Part shown: piece after piece, positions 44,188 through 55,115 of the stretch
Position numbering within the stretch: position 1 is the first letter of the stretch
Layout of the letters: every line of letters begins with the position of its first letter
DNA from: Aquarana catesbeiana
Lineage: Eukaryota; Chordata; Amphibia; Anura; Ranidae
Reading direction: 5' to 3'
Length of the DNA: 64,000 bases
NCBI RefSeq assembly: GCF_042186555.1
Contig: NC_133332.1
Span: 232,730,515-232,794,514 of the forward strand
Notes under the pieces: generated by a model
Told to the model about the DNA's origin: nothing
The model's input: the letters and a program-made list of their open reading frames with translations, nothing else
Databases searched by the model: none
Translations under genes and position numbers: made by a program

Positions 44188-45034
44188 TGCATGTGCAAAA
44201 TAAAAGGCAAATAAAAGTCCAAAGGAAAACTCCTCATTAAGAGAAGTGCTCAGTGCAAAAAGTCCATCATGAAATATATATATAAATCTCCCAATTTCCA
44301 GTGAGAAAGCAGCACAACCCACTCACGGGCCGCTTACCAGCAGATAAGACCTCTAAGATGGAGGTCTGGCTGCACTTTTGGGAGATAACCCACTGGGATG
44401 GATGGATGGTGTGATCCAAATCTTAGAAAGGGAGTTTCCAGATAACCAGGGTGATCCACAAGTATACTCAGGAGGGAATAAGGGCAAGAAAAGGACTCGT
44501 AGTGTAGTTATTAAAAACTTTCAGCATTTAATATCATCATAACTACTGACAAAAAGGCAGGTAAAAATTTACATGTAGTACAGAGAAGCACAATTAGCAC
44601 CCCGTAATGTCGTCACCACTGTAGCATCCTCTGGACTCTATTACACCTTGATGACGACATCACACCCACCATGTAATAGCAGCCATTTCAGGCAATTAAA
44701 AGTTCAACTAGGCGAACGTGCGAATGAAAATTCGCATTATAAGCGGCGAACATGCCTTAGTAAATTAGTAATCATCGCTAATCGGCGATTCTGCGGATAT
44801 GCAAGTGCCAATTTCTACCAAGTTATTATATAGCAGTGCACTGCAACCATGATCCATGTATGTAAAGAAAACATTTTTATGTGAGATGTGCTCTACCTCG
44901 TGTGCATCCATTGATGTATATTGCAATTAGTATTCCTATTTTTTTTTTCTTCTTTTGCTAACGAATGCAGTTATGAATGACTATTACAGATTAATGTTCA
45001 TTCTTTCATCATACTACACTATTATGCAGGTCTC
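44188..45034 (-). repeat. PLE-like terminal (pLTR) fragment, minus orientation
   Basis: 44188-44280 is the inverted copy of 50571-50655. The following part includes TTTATTAACTAC-type AT tracts and, on the minus strand, TAAATGCTGAAAGTTTTTAA, then GC-poor sequence without a gene. Known PLE leader regions look similar, but I found no RT here, so the assignment is inferential. Confidence 0.5.
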
Positions 45035-45115
45035 AGCATGCTTAGCACAATGGCTTGGTTGTCTGCTTAGATGTTTCCTAAGCACTAAAAGTTATGAGTT
45101 CAAATCCCAGCCAAC
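45035..45115 (+). repeat. tRNA-like (SINE-type) segment
   Basis: TAGCACAATGGCTTGG fits a pol III box A, and AGTTCAAATCCC 50 bp downstream fits box B (first base changed). There is no intact tRNA cloverleaf. It is followed by CTAGTGTGTGATGTTTGGA, which is related to the arm sequence at 45500-45520, so it belongs with the palindrome next to it. Confidence 0.55.
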
Positions 45116-45384
45116 CCACCAGCTGTATTTATTTTTCCAGTGCACAAGCAAATTAAAATAAACAAACAAAAAATGTAAACTGCCCGTTAACTAGTGTGTG
45201 ATGTTTGGAATTCCACACCATAATATTATTGAAAACTTATATACCATTGCATGCATTTGAAGAGTTGATATAGTAGAATCAAACAAACTAAAGTGCATTG
45301 GCTAATTGGCCTTGTCCTATTTTCAGCATATGCTGCTGTGGCTAATTGGCATTTGCCTTTTTTCAGCAATGCAATCTTTTAGTA

Positions 45385-45475
45385 TCCCTCTGTGGGATTT
45401 GAACCAATGAGTCCTTCAAGGCCTGAGCTTTTTAAGGTAGAAGTGCTGACCACTAGCCTATAGGGCTGAGCACAA
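45385..45475 (-). repeat. tRNA-like segment at the left end of the palindrome
   Basis: On the minus strand it has GGTCAGCACTTCTACC-type box A sequence and TTGGTTCAAATCCCACAG, which contains a perfect box B (GGTTCAAATCC). It is not a functional tRNA gene as far as I can fold it. Confidence 0.6.
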
Positions 45476-46159
45476 CCATGCATATAATATAAAATATATT
45501 TACTAGTGTTTGATGTTTTTAATTCTATACAATAATGTTTAGCAAATGAGCCATAAATATTAGGGAAACAACCATGCTCATGCTGATGTGGCATTGGCTA
45601 TTATGAATTTTTTCCCCCTGCCCGAAGACCCCAACAAACACTGACCAGGGTTGTCGGGAAGAGGTCCTTGTTCCCATTGACATGGGGACAAGGTGCTTTG
45701 GTGGGCACCCCAAACCACCCTCCCCTTGTTGAGGGCATGTGACCTGGTATGGTTGGGGGGGGGGCGCTCGCTCGTCCCCCCATCCAGACCTCCAGGCTGC
45801 ATGCTCAGATAAGGGTCTGGTATGGAATTGGGGGGTGGGACCCTATGCCAATTTATTTTACAATTTTGGCATGGAGTTCCCCTTAAAATTTATGCCAGAA
45901 CCAAAGGGCCTGGTATGGATTTTGGGGGACCCTATGTAAATATTTTGGAAAAATTTTAAGTTCCCCTTAAAATTTATGCCAGACCCAAAAGGCCTGGTAT
46001 GGACTGGGGGGGGACCCCACGCCATTTTTTAAAATGCTTTTCCCTACTAGCCAATGCCACATCAGCATGGTTGTTTCCTAATATTAATGGCTCATTTGCA
46101 AAACATTATTGTATAGAATTAAAAATATTAAACACTAGTAAATGTATTTTCTATGTGCA

Positions 46160-46252
46160 GTTGTGCTCAGCCCAATAGGCTGGTGGTTAGCACTTCTACC
46201 TTGAAAGACTCAGGCCTTGAAGGACTCATGGGTTCAAATCCCACAGAGGGTA
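46160..46252 (+). repeat. tRNA-like segment at the right end of the palindrome
   Basis: GGCTGGTGGTTAGCACTTCT resembles box A with its flank, and GGGTTCAAATCCCACAG holds a perfect box B. It is inverted relative to the segment at 45385-45475. tRNA-derived heads of this kind are typical of SINEs. Confidence 0.62.
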
Positions 46253-46629
46253 TAACCTACTAAAAGACTGCGTTGGACTCAGCAGTATAAAATGATTGCA
46301 AACTCAAAAAAGACAGCGCACAAACAAAATCAACACACTTATGTTTGGAATTAGCGTGAAGCTTCATTTTCATCTAAACCAAACACATAAACTACAGTGG
46401 GGACGGAAAGTATTCAGACCCCCTTAAATTTTTCACTCTATGTTATATTGCAGCCATTTGCTAAAATCATTTAAGTTCATTGGTTTCCTCATTAATGTAC
46501 ACACAGCACCCCATATTGACAGAAAAACACAGAATTGTTGACATTTTGCAGATTTATTAAAAAAGAAAAACTGAAATATCACATGGTCCTAAGTATTCAG
46601 ACCCTTTGCTGTGACACTCATATATTTAA

Positions 46630-47090
46630 AGGGGTTGTAAAGGTAAATGTTTTTTCACCTTAATGCATTCTATGCATTAAGGTTTAAAAAACTTCCAACA
46701 ATACCGCCGCCCCCAGCCCCCCCGTTTTACTTACCTGACCCCTCGAAAGTCCCGCGCTCGCTCCCGACATCCTCCTCGCCACTCAGCCTGGCCGCTGATT
46801 GGCTACAGTGGATGGATCCAATGACGCGGCATGCCGGGGGGTGGGGCCGAGTGATACAGTGTGCGGCTATAGCCGCCGGCTGTATCACGGGAGCGCGCCC
46901 GCAAGAACTAACCACCATGCGAGGGAGCTCGCATTAAGGTGTTGAGTCCTTGCGGGGAGGAGCTGACACAGCCGCCGAGGGACCCCAGAAGACCAGGTTC
47001 GGCGCCACTGTGTGCAAAACGAGCTGCACAGTGAAGGTAAGTATAACATGTTTGTTATTTAAAAAAAAAAAAAATACCTTTACAACCCCT
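46630..47090. mobile_element. TTAA-flanked MITE nested in Tc1 element E
   Basis: The ends AGGGGTTGTAAAGGTAAA and TACCTTTACAACCCCT lie between TTAA (46626-46629) and TTAA (47091-47094). Excision would leave ACTCATATATTTAACTCAGG, continuous Tc1 leader. The interior is GC-rich (46700-47000). A fragment of the same family lies at 2712-2790. Confidence 0.87.
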
Positions 47091-47257
47091 TTAACTCAGG
47101 TGCAGTCCATTTCCTCTGATCATCCTTGAGATGGTTCTACACCTTCATTTGAGTCCAGCTGTGTTTGATTATACTGATTGGACTTGATTAGGAAAGCCAC
47201 ACAGCTGTGTATATAGGACCTTACAGCTCACAGTGCATGTCAGAGCAAATGAGAATC

Positions 47258-48265
47258 ATGAGGTCAAAGGAACTGCCTGAAGAGCTCAGAGACAGAATTG
47301 TGGCAAGGCACAGATCTGGCCAAGGTTACAAAAAAATTTCTGCTGCACATAAGGTTCCTAAGAGCACAGTGGCCTCCATAATCCTTAAATGGAAGACGTT
47401 TGGGAGGACCAGAACCCTTCCTAGAGCTGGCCGTCCGGCCAAACTGAGCTATCGGGTGAGAAGAGCCTTGGTGAGAGAGGTAAAGAAGAACCCAAAGATC
47501 ACTGTGGCTGAGCTCCAGAGATGTAGTCGGAGATGGGAGAAAGTTGTAGAGAGTCAACTATCACTGCAGCCCTCCACCAGTCGGGGCTTTATGGCAGAGT
47601 GGCCCTCCTCAGTGCAAGATACATGAAAGCCTGCATGGAGTTTGCTAAAAAACACCTGAAGGACTCCAAGATGGTGAGAAATAAGATTCTCTGGTCTGAT
47701 GAGACCAAAATAGAGCTTTTTGGCCTTAATTCTAAGCGGACGGTGTGTGGAGAAAACCAGGCACTGCTCATCACCTGTCCAATACAGTCCCAACAATGAA
47801 GCATGGTGGTGGCAGCATCATGCTGTGGGGGTGTTTTTCAGCTGCAGGGACAGGACGACTGGTTGCAATTGAGGGAAAGATGAATGCGGCCAAGTACAGG
47901 GATATCCTGGACAAAAACCTTCTCCAGAGAGCTCAGGACCTCAGACTGGGCCAAAGGTTTACCTTCCAACAAGACAATGACCCTAAGCACACAGCTAAAA
48001 TAACAAAGGAGTGGCTTCACAACAACTCCGTGACCTTCTTGAATGGCCCAGCCAGAGCCCTGACTTAAACCCAATTGAGCATCTCTGGAGAGACCTAAAA
48101 ATGGCTGTCCACCAACGTTTACCATCCAACCTGACAGAACTGGAGAGGATCTGCAAGGAGGAATGGCAGAGGATCCCCAAATCCAGGTGTGAAAAACTTG
48201 TTGCATCTTTCCCAAAAAGACTCATGGCTGTATTAGATCAAAAGGGTGCTTCTACTAAATACTGA
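47258..48265 (+). pseudogene. Tc1-type transposase, three frameshifts, catalytic triad retained
   Basis: It starts MRSKELPEELRDRIV, with HTH domains and a GRPAKLS linker. Frame breaks fall near 47520-47550, 47755-47790 and 48045. In pieces it encodes ILWSDETKIELF, FQQDNDPKHTA and LNPIEHLWRDL, so all three acidic residues survive, and it ends GASTKY. It cannot be translated as one protein. Confidence 0.92.
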
Positions 48266-48591
48266 GCAAAGGGTCTGAATACTTAGGACCGTGTGATATT
48301 TCAATTTTTTTCTTTTTTAATAAATCTGCAAAAATGTCAACAATTCTGTGTTTTTCTGTCAATACGAGGTGCTGTGTGTACATTAATGAGGAAAAAAAAA
48401 ATGAACTTAAATGATTTTAGCAAATGGCTGCAATATAACAAAGGGTGAAAAATTTAAGGGGGTCTTAATACATTCCGTCCCCACTGTAGATTAACATTAA
48501 CAGTTGTAAATCTAACGTGAGAATTAGAAGTAACTAGAACAAGATAAAAGTCTGCTGAGGCACACCAAGAAACACATGGTCAAAATGGACA

Positions 48592-48599
48592 AATATATA

Positions 48600-48651
<52 letters not shown>
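48592..48651. repeat. (TA)n microsatellite
   Basis: A TA dinucleotide run of about 55 bp. Confidence 0.97.
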
Positions 48652-48654
<3 letters not shown>

Positions 48655-48859
48655 GCTAGAAGACCCACCCAGTAAAGGACACACCCACCAGTGTAATTGT
48701 TTCTGTCTCAAGTGCTCACACCTGTTCATCAGGAACACACACTCTTTACAAATGAAAGAATGCATTAGCATATATATCTGTGCAGGCTAAACCTATAAAT
48801 AACAAATGTCCAAGGCTCTGGACATGATCAGTGATACCAAAAATCTAAACATTAAAGGA

Positions 48860-49335
48860 GAAGTCCAGCCTAAGCTAATTCGGCTGGGCTTCTCCTATAG
48901 GTCACAGGAGTGCAATTGATTTTGCACTCCTGTGATCCGTTTTCAGCAGAGAGCGGTCTGAAGTCCACTCTCTGCTGACGTCGGCTCTCTGCTGGCAGAG
49001 CCTGAGGAAGGAGCATGCATGCTCCGAACGCGCACACCTCCCGCTGATCCTGTACCCGTAAGTGTTATCACCTTGCCGTGTTCCTGTGCATCGCTGATCT
49101 CTGTCCCAGCCTTCCGGGAGCGCTGGGTTCCACCAGTGCAACCAGATAACGGACAGTTACACAAGCATCCCAGCCAGCGACACCAGGCAGCCCCCGGGGC
49201 AGCCCGGATGACCCCAATATCTATGCTGTTTAATATTGTGAGTGTTTCCATTATGATTTTAATCTATTAAATGTCTGAATTGCTACACTAAGAAGGCGCT
49301 GCTTTGTTCTTGTTTTTCTGTTCCAGAGTTTCTTA
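48860..49335 (+). repeat. PLE terminal-region fragment, third family
   Basis: The fragment contains a hammerhead-like motif (49001-49035), GC-rich sequence, then GTGTTTCCATTATGATTTTA, TCTATTAAATG and AAGAAGGCGCTGCTTTGTTC, an ending like those of PLE 3' regions. No RT gene is attached. The start overlaps a MITE end (TTAAAGGAGAAGTCCAGCC at 48855). Confidence 0.5.
49001..49035 (+). ncRNA. Hammerhead-ribozyme-like motif, one-base core defect
   Basis: CTGAGGA (49002-49008) is a valid CUGANGA box. GGAGCA and TGCTCC form a perfect 6-bp stem II over TGCA, preceded by one unpaired A. GAACGCGC follows where GAAACGCGTC is expected, so an A appears to be missing and the cleavage-site triplet is altered. 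Probably an inactive relic. Confidence 0.5.
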
Positions 49336-49339
49336 TATC

Positions 49340-49495
49340 TGTAAGCTGGCAGCCTTCTTGGGATAAGCACATCTAATAGTCTTACATGGACTTTCATCAT
49401 GGACCTGATTAATTGCCCTTTTTTATGATCCCATTCCCATTTTTATCTTTGTATAGCATTACCCAAATTAACCCATTGTTTGTATGCTGCTAGAG
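49340..49495. other. Spacer without recognisable feature
   Basis: AT-rich, no open frame of interest. It forms the left flank of the hAT-type MITE. Confidence 0.4.
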
Positions 49496-49680
49496 CAGTG
49501 TTTCTCAACTCCAGTGCTCAAGGCGCACTAACAGGTGATGTTTTTAGGATTTCCCTCAGATGAAACGGCTGTGGTAATTACTAAGGCAGTGAAACTGATT
49601 AAATCACCTGTGCAAAATAATGGACAGCCTGAAAACATGACCTGTTTGAGCGCCTCGGGGACTGGAGTTGAGAAACACTG
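49496..49680. mobile_element. 185-bp hAT-type MITE
   Basis: The ends CAGTGTTTCTCAACTCCAG and CTGGAGTTGAGAAACACTG are near-perfect inverted repeats. The 8-bp flanks TGCTAGAG and TGCTCAAA match at five positions, an eroded target duplication. Confidence 0.85.
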
Positions 49681-50570
49681 TGCTCAAAATTGGTTGGTTT
49701 TTGCTTGGTAAGAGGCTGTAATTAGTGCTGGTGGGAAAATGTTGAGGCTGATCATTGTCCTTGCCTATGGAAAACATATGACACGATTTGCAATGATGGT
49801 GGAAGCCTCCTACACATAAATACACATAAATACTGCATTTCTTTGAACATATACCTATAGGTGGTAGAATTTCATCAGTCCGGAGTTATGCGTCTTGATT
49901 TATTCTGTGATATTTGGTTCTTGGTGTGTGTGTAGAATAGTGATGTTACCCTCTGAATTTTTGGGAATGACATTTTGATTTTTGATGTTGCTACACATAT
50001 AACATTTTTTGGGCTCAAGTTCTGATCATGAAATGGTCTAAGTGTGAAGACTGAAAACTCGTACACAATGAATCGGTGGATATGCTGTGACACCTTCCTT
50101 GTCACTGAGGAGAGCTGTGGTTTATCAATCCATGCCTGATATATACAACCCTCTGGTGAGTGTAAACCCCAAAGGGGAGTGTGATGCACAGACTTCGGTG
50201 TGAGGTGTTTAATGTTATAACATAGCAAGATTTCCATCTGAGGTTTCTGGGACATTTTTCACATCATTTGTCAACTACTTACCACTTATGTGTACCATAT
50301 ACAAATGAAAGCTGATCATAAACTTTATGATAGTAGCGCTGCTATAATAATTATAGGAACCTGATTTGGATTTGTGCATTTATTATTATTATATTTTTTG
50401 ATGTTTATGCGTTTGCATTTTAAGCAGCAGCTGTTTTATTAATACTACACAGTGATGACATTTATTGTTACAATTGTGGAAGCTCTATTTATTTTATGAA
50501 ACCTGACATATCTTTAGCACCAAGATAGTGGAAGGAGGCTTAGAATTTACTGTATTTTTTTAGATACTGT
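49681..50570. other. Unassigned AT-rich DNA, possible PLE leader
   Basis: A 126-codon open frame on the minus strand (50255-49875) has no motif I recognise. The stretch leads into the PLE-type terminal sequence at 50571, so it may be part of the same element. Nothing else is supportable. Confidence 0.35.
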
Positions 50571-50735
50571 ATATTTCATGATGGAGTTTTTGCACTGAGA
50601 GCTTTTCTTCATGAGGAGTTTTCCTTTGGACTTTTATATTGCTTTTTATTTTGAACATATATGTGATGAGTTTAGTTGCTTTAGCATTATAAGTGTTTAA
50701 TTACTTGGATATTCTTTGGGGTGTTAAATTAGTAA
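50571..50735 (+). repeat. PLE-type terminal sequence, right arm of the split inverted repeat
   Basis: It is the reverse complement of 42890-42966 plus 44188-44280: TTTCATGATGGAGTTTTTGC, CTTTGGACTTTTATATTGC, GATGAGTTTAGTTGC and GGGGTGTTAAATTA. The arms are about 170 bp and about 6 kb apart, with many later insertions between them. Confidence 0.72.
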
Positions 50736-50739
50736 GCAC

Positions 50740-51293
50740 GAGTGGCGGCTGTTGTTTTTTTTGGGGGGGTGGCAAACAACCCCCCCGGTCGGTCGGGCCC
50801 ACACCACCCCCCCTCCCTGGGGGGTCCCAGTCGGGTCACCCACACCCCAAACCTGCCCCCCAAGGGGGTCTTGGTCATCCAGCCTCGCACTTACCCCATC
50901 TAGGTTGTGGGTGTGGGCAGCGCTCCTACGGGTGATGGGTGACAGGCGGCGGCTTCTATCACGTCTCCTGCAATAGGATCGCCTCTCCTTTCAGCTAATC
51001 GGGTGATGGGTCTCAGGACCTGCTTCCTGATTGGCCGGGAGGAGGATCAGTGTGACAATAGCGAGTATTCATTCGCTATTGCCACACGGCTGGGAGGGCT
51101 GGGAGCGCAGCGCTCTGCGCCCCGAGCCCACCCTTTTTTGAAGCCTATTAGAGCCTCTGGCTCTAATCATGTGCTTAAAAAAAAACACCCCCATAGGAAT
51201 CCATGCGTCCGATGCCCTGCATGTAGATTAGGGGGCGGAATGCATGGATGGGAGGGCAGTGTGCGTGCGCCCCTAATGGACAGGCCGCCACTG
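50740..51293. mobile_element. hAT-type MITE with exact 8-bp target duplication
   Basis: The ends GAGTGGCGGC and GCCGCCACTG are inverted repeats. GTAAGCAC flanks both sides exactly (50732-50739 and 51294-51301). The interior is C/G-rich (50765-50880). No transposase. Confidence 0.88.
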
Positions 51294-51372
51294 GTAAGCA
51301 CTGACAGATCTTGCCTGGGTTTCAGACGAATGTGGCAGTAATAAGGATGCTTGTGTAGAGAGCGCCAATCAT

Positions 51373-51605
51373 AAAGTGAGGCCCGGAATGAGACTGACTA
51401 AAAGGAGGGGTAGTGTAGGGCCGGGCATGACAGTGTGTCTAATGGACACGGAAGGGGTTAAAAAATTAGGCTGAAAGGTAATATGGGTAAAGGGGAGGTA
51501 AGAAAGTTTACTTGGAAAGAAAAGGGGAGTGGTGATATTAAAGGGGGGGGGGAGGAGGAAGTGAGGTCAGTGTGAGGAAGAATTGATCAGAGGAGGCAGT
51601 TTTTC
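51373..51605 (+). repeat. Ngaro split direct repeat A1
   Basis: From AAAGTGAGGCCCGGAATGAG to GAGGAGGCAGTTTTTC, nearly identical to 57249-57479, differing by a few bases and G-run length. Confidence 0.93.
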
Positions 51606-51623
51606 AATTACTGCTCCTCCATA

Positions 51624-53545
51624 ATGGCCGCTGTGGAAGCAATATTGGCAAAGTTGAGGAGGGCGGCAGCACAGAAGGGACCCAAATGATTGCAGCAGCA
51701 AGTTGGGGACATAGGAGGTGAGGTGTCCTACTGCGCGCGGAGGTCGCGGCCTCCGGCGCGTTTTTCACCAGGGCCTACATCGCGGCCCGTTCAGAGCACT
51801 AGGAGCCAGAGGGAGGTGAGGTCGGTCCCCCCAGGGAAGAGGAGACAAGACACGGCGGCCCCCGGGCGGTCTACACGCCGCCGGCCGAATTCGGGGGGCG
51901 GGGCCACAGGCCAACATGGCGCCGGTTCCCTGCCCAGGGAGAGCAGCAGAATGCAGAGTCCATCCGTGGAGCGCAGAGGAATGCAAGAGGGGATGGCGAG
52001 GATGGTCGGTGAGCCGAGTAGAGCCTTGGGAGAGGGCCCCAGACAGTCGGTGAGGATCGGGAGGGGGCGGAGCCTGACGGAGGAGCGTGTGGCCTGAGGA
52101 AGTGGCGGAAAGGGACGGGAGAAGAGCAGCAAGCAGTCCAGTCAGCATGGTGGAGAAAAAGACAAGACTGTTAGTGCACAGACGGTCAGGTCAGGTCAGC
52201 GACGCCTGTCTGACAGCAGCAGTGCTTCCGAAGTGAGGATGGCCCCATCGCCATCTCACACCACGGCCTCTGGGGCTTCGCCACCTGGGCAGCTTCACAG
52301 TCAAGAGGGTGGAGAGCGTGAAGACCGGTCGGAAGGGGAGCTGTCGGAGGAAGAGGAGCCAACAATACCAGCGAGGGCGAACACCGCGACGGCTGTGGGG
52401 AATGTGCCTGGTCAGCCTGGTAAGTTGATTGATTCAATATCGTTGTCTGGGGCAGTACAGGATTTATTAGGGGGGGTTACAGTGGGTACGGTGGCACAAG
52501 GGGGTCAGGGAACACAGTCGGGAGGGGTCAGGCCGGAACAGCAGCTGGCGGGGATCAATCCTGCCAGTGCAGGGTCCGGCCAGCAAATGATGGAATTTTT
52601 ACAGGGACTGCGGACCTTAATGGGAAGATTTGAAGGTGGACACGGACAGCCTCCCCAGGTGGCCCCATGGACAGCACCGGTGACGGAGTCCGGGGGGGGG
52701 AGTAATGGGGCAGGGGGGGTAGGGGTGCCCCCGGCAATCTCGCCTCCTGGACAATCCGGGGTTGGAGGAGTGGTGGTGGAGGCAGAAAAAGCAGGGTCCA
52801 CAGAGAAGGCGGAAAGGTCCGACGTGGTTAGGTTGGCGGATGCTGCGAGGTGTACGTCTGCTTCGAGGGCCCCTTGGGAGCACATCTGAAGCAGGAGGTC
52901 AGGGAGAAGATTCAAAAAGGTGAGTATGTGGAAATTTTTTCACTGCTACCATTGGAAAAATTTAATTTGGACAGGGTAAAACCCGATTCGTCCAAAAAGG
53001 ACGATGAAGAAAAGAGGAGGTATAGGCTGATACCACGTACATTTGTAAACTGGCTTCAAGCGTTTGCCATTATGGCAAGCGTAATTGGGGAGAAGAGCCC
53101 CGAGCATTGTTCGGCGTTATTCTGTTACATGGATGCTATTGGAGAAGCACATAGGGTATATGGGGGTACTGCTTGGCTGAGATATGACGAGCAGTTCAGA
53201 CAGCGGATGGCGGTTCGCCCGTCCCTGCGTTGGGACCATAAGGATATTAGCTTATGGATGAGGCTCATGTCTTCGGCGAAGGCCCCGTCTCAGCCGTTTC
53301 AAGGGGGGGCCGGGGGTGCAAATTCCTCAGGATCGCCAGCCGGAAAAAAGTGGGGTGTGTGCTGGCAGTATAATGAAGGCGCCTGCAAATTTGGGGGGAC
53401 ATGTAAGTTTAGACATGAATGCTCGGGGTGTGGGGGAGCTCACCCGTTGTCAAAATGTTTTAAACGAGAAAAGCGTGCCGGTGACGCTGCGCAGAAAAGG
53501 GATGACGCCGGTGAGAGTGGAAAGAATGCTCCCTTTTCTAAGTAA
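51624..53545 (+). pseudogene. Ngaro Gag-like protein, two TGA stops and one frameshift
   Basis: ATG at 51624 opens MAAVEAILAKLRRAAAQKG. The frame is interrupted by TGA at 51687 and TGA at 52095 but is otherwise open, through an Arg/Pro/Ser-rich region, to 52889. A frame change near 52860 leads into KQEVREKIQKGEYVEIFSLL, RYRLIPRTFVNWLQAFAI and SALFCYMDAIGEAHRVYGG. The C-terminus has cysteine-rich zinc-binding sequence (CWQYNEGACKFGGTCKFRH, then CSGCGGAHPLSKC). It is the nucleocapsid-like first protein of the element and overlaps the RT frame by about 200 bases. Confidence 0.85.
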
Positions 53546-55115
53546 GTATCTGGATCGGGAAGCAGCTAGGTTGTTGGAGTCGGGGTTTACGGAGGGATTT
53601 AAGATTCCTTGTTCATTGGTGATCGTTCCCCCTATGGCACCGAATCTAAAATCGGCATTACAACATCAAGAGGTAGTTGGGGAAAAATTGCAGAAGGAAG
53701 TAGCGTTGGGACGCATGGGAGGGCCGTTTGCCAATAAACCTTGGCCGGACTTAGTGGTATCACCTTTGGGGGTGGTGCCCAAGAAGGAACCTAACAAGTT
53801 CCGGTTGATACACCACTTGTCCTTCCCAAGGGGGGGTTCGGTCAATGATTTTATTGACCCGGAGGAGTGTACAGTGTCATACACTTATTTTGATGCGGCA
53901 GTCAAGTGGGTGCGGCGTTACGGCCAAGGGGCTCTCATGGCAAAAGCTGACATAGAGTCGGCTTTTCGATTGTTGCCGGTGCATCCGGAGAGTTTTCGGC
54001 TGTTGGGGTGTCACTGGCAGGAACAGTTCTACGTTGACAAATGTTTGCCCATGGGTTGTTCAGTTTCCTGTGCCATGTTTGAGGCGTTTAGCTCATTTTT
54101 AGAATGGGTAGTTAGGGAAGTCGCGGGCCTAGACTCAGTGATACACTATTTGGATGATTTTCTGTGTATAGGCCCCCCTGCCTCCGCTGTGTGTGCGATT
54201 TTGCTTTTCACGTTGCAGTACATCGCAGGCAGGTTCGGAGTCCCCTTGGCGGCTGAAAAGACTGAAGGCCCCAAGTCTGAACTTAGTTTTTTAGGCATAG
54301 TTATAGACTCGATAGCCATGGAGTGCCGTTTACCCAGGGGGAAGTTGGAGGACCTGCAGAAGGAAATTTGGGACATCCACGGGCTGAGGAAGGTGCAGTT
54401 GAGAGCCCTTCAGTCATTGTTGGGTAAGTTGAATTTCGCTTGTAGAATTATCCCAATGGGGAGGGTTTTTTGCCGACGGCTGTCGGCTGCTACAGCAGGG
54501 GTAAAACGGCCAACTCATTTTATTCGGCTGACAAGGGAACATAGGGAGGATCTAAAAGTTTGGTATGAATTTTTAACTTCATACAACGGGAGGGCGGTGT
54601 GGATGGCTGGCCCGGTGAGCAATTTTGATGTGGAATTGGTTACGGACGCGGCGGGCTCCACAGGTTTTGGGGCATATTTTCAGGGAAAATGAAGCGCGGA
54701 GCCATGGCCACAGTCGTGGGAGAGTGCGGGTTTCCTAGGCAATCTGGTACTGCTGGGATTGTTTCCAGTGGTGCTAGCATTGGAGTTGTGGGGAGAGGCA
54801 TGCCGGAATTTGAAGCTAAGGATCAATTGCGACAACATGGGTGTAGTGCAGGTGGTGAACCGTATGTCAGCGTCATCGCAGCCGGTTATTCGGCTGTTGA
54901 GACAGCTGGTGTTTAGGTGTTTGAGTCTAAATATTTTTATTTATGCGGTTCACATTCCGGGTGTGGACAATGCGCTGGCTGACTCCTTGTCTCGTTTTCA
55001 GTGGGACAAGTTCAGGGAGCTGGCGCCGGGGGCAGACAAGGAAGGAGTTCCTTGCCCGGTTTGGATGTGGGAGCTGCCTTTGGAGTCGCCGCGGGATGGA
55101 TCCGGCAGTCAGTAA
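53316..55115 (+). pseudogene. Ngaro reverse transcriptase / RNase H, one in-frame TGA
   Basis: The frame overlaps the Gag end; conserved sequence begins near 53530 (FLSKYLDREAARLLESGF). RT landmarks are SPLGVVPKKEPNKFRLIHHL, KADIESAFRLLPVHP, LPMGCSVSC and the catalytic IHYLDDFLC (about 54142), then FLGIVID. RNase H follows with LVTDAAGSTGFGAYF, a TGA at 54690-54692, then ALELWGEACRNLKL, CDNMGVVQ and the closing VDNALADSLSRF. One premature stop between the first RNase H Asp and the rest would truncate the enzyme. Otherwise it is intact over about 590 codons. Confidence 0.9.

Larger units (their letters stand above)
45376..46267. repeat. Palindromic element with tRNA-like ends
   Basis: The left arm (45376-45602) and right arm (46046-46267) are inverted copies sharing TTTAGTA, CCCACAGAGG, the tRNA-like block, ACTAGTRTTTRATGTTTTTA, AACAATAATGTTT, and CCAATGCCACATCAGCATG. 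The 440-bp core has two direct repeats of TTCCCCTTAAAATTTATGCC, each followed by GGCCTGGTATGGA. Each distal end carries a tRNA-like segment pointing outward. Confidence 0.8.
46395..48486 (+). mobile_element. Tc1-type element E, complete ends, inactive
   Basis: The left end CAGTGGGGACGGAAAGTATT and the right end CATTCCGTCCCCACTG are flanked by TA (46393-46394, 48487-48488). The inverted repeats are about 200 bp, with an inner GTATTCAGACCC copy (46589) giving an IR/DR layout. A 461-bp MITE sits in the leader. It is a different family from elements A-D. Confidence 0.92.

Noticed and set aside
45601..45802. Pro-rich minus-strand open frames in the palindrome core
   Set aside because: They are GC-rich low-complexity sequence with no motif and overlap in several frames.
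46160..46252. Functional tRNA gene
   Set aside because: Box B is perfect, but I could not form an acceptor stem or a standard anticodon arm, and the sequence is part of a palindromic repeat.
51687..54692. TGA codons in the Ngaro element as selenocysteine or programmed readthrough
   Set aside because: No SECIS-like structure was identified and the element has other lesions. Point mutation is simpler. Kept only as a low-interest finding.
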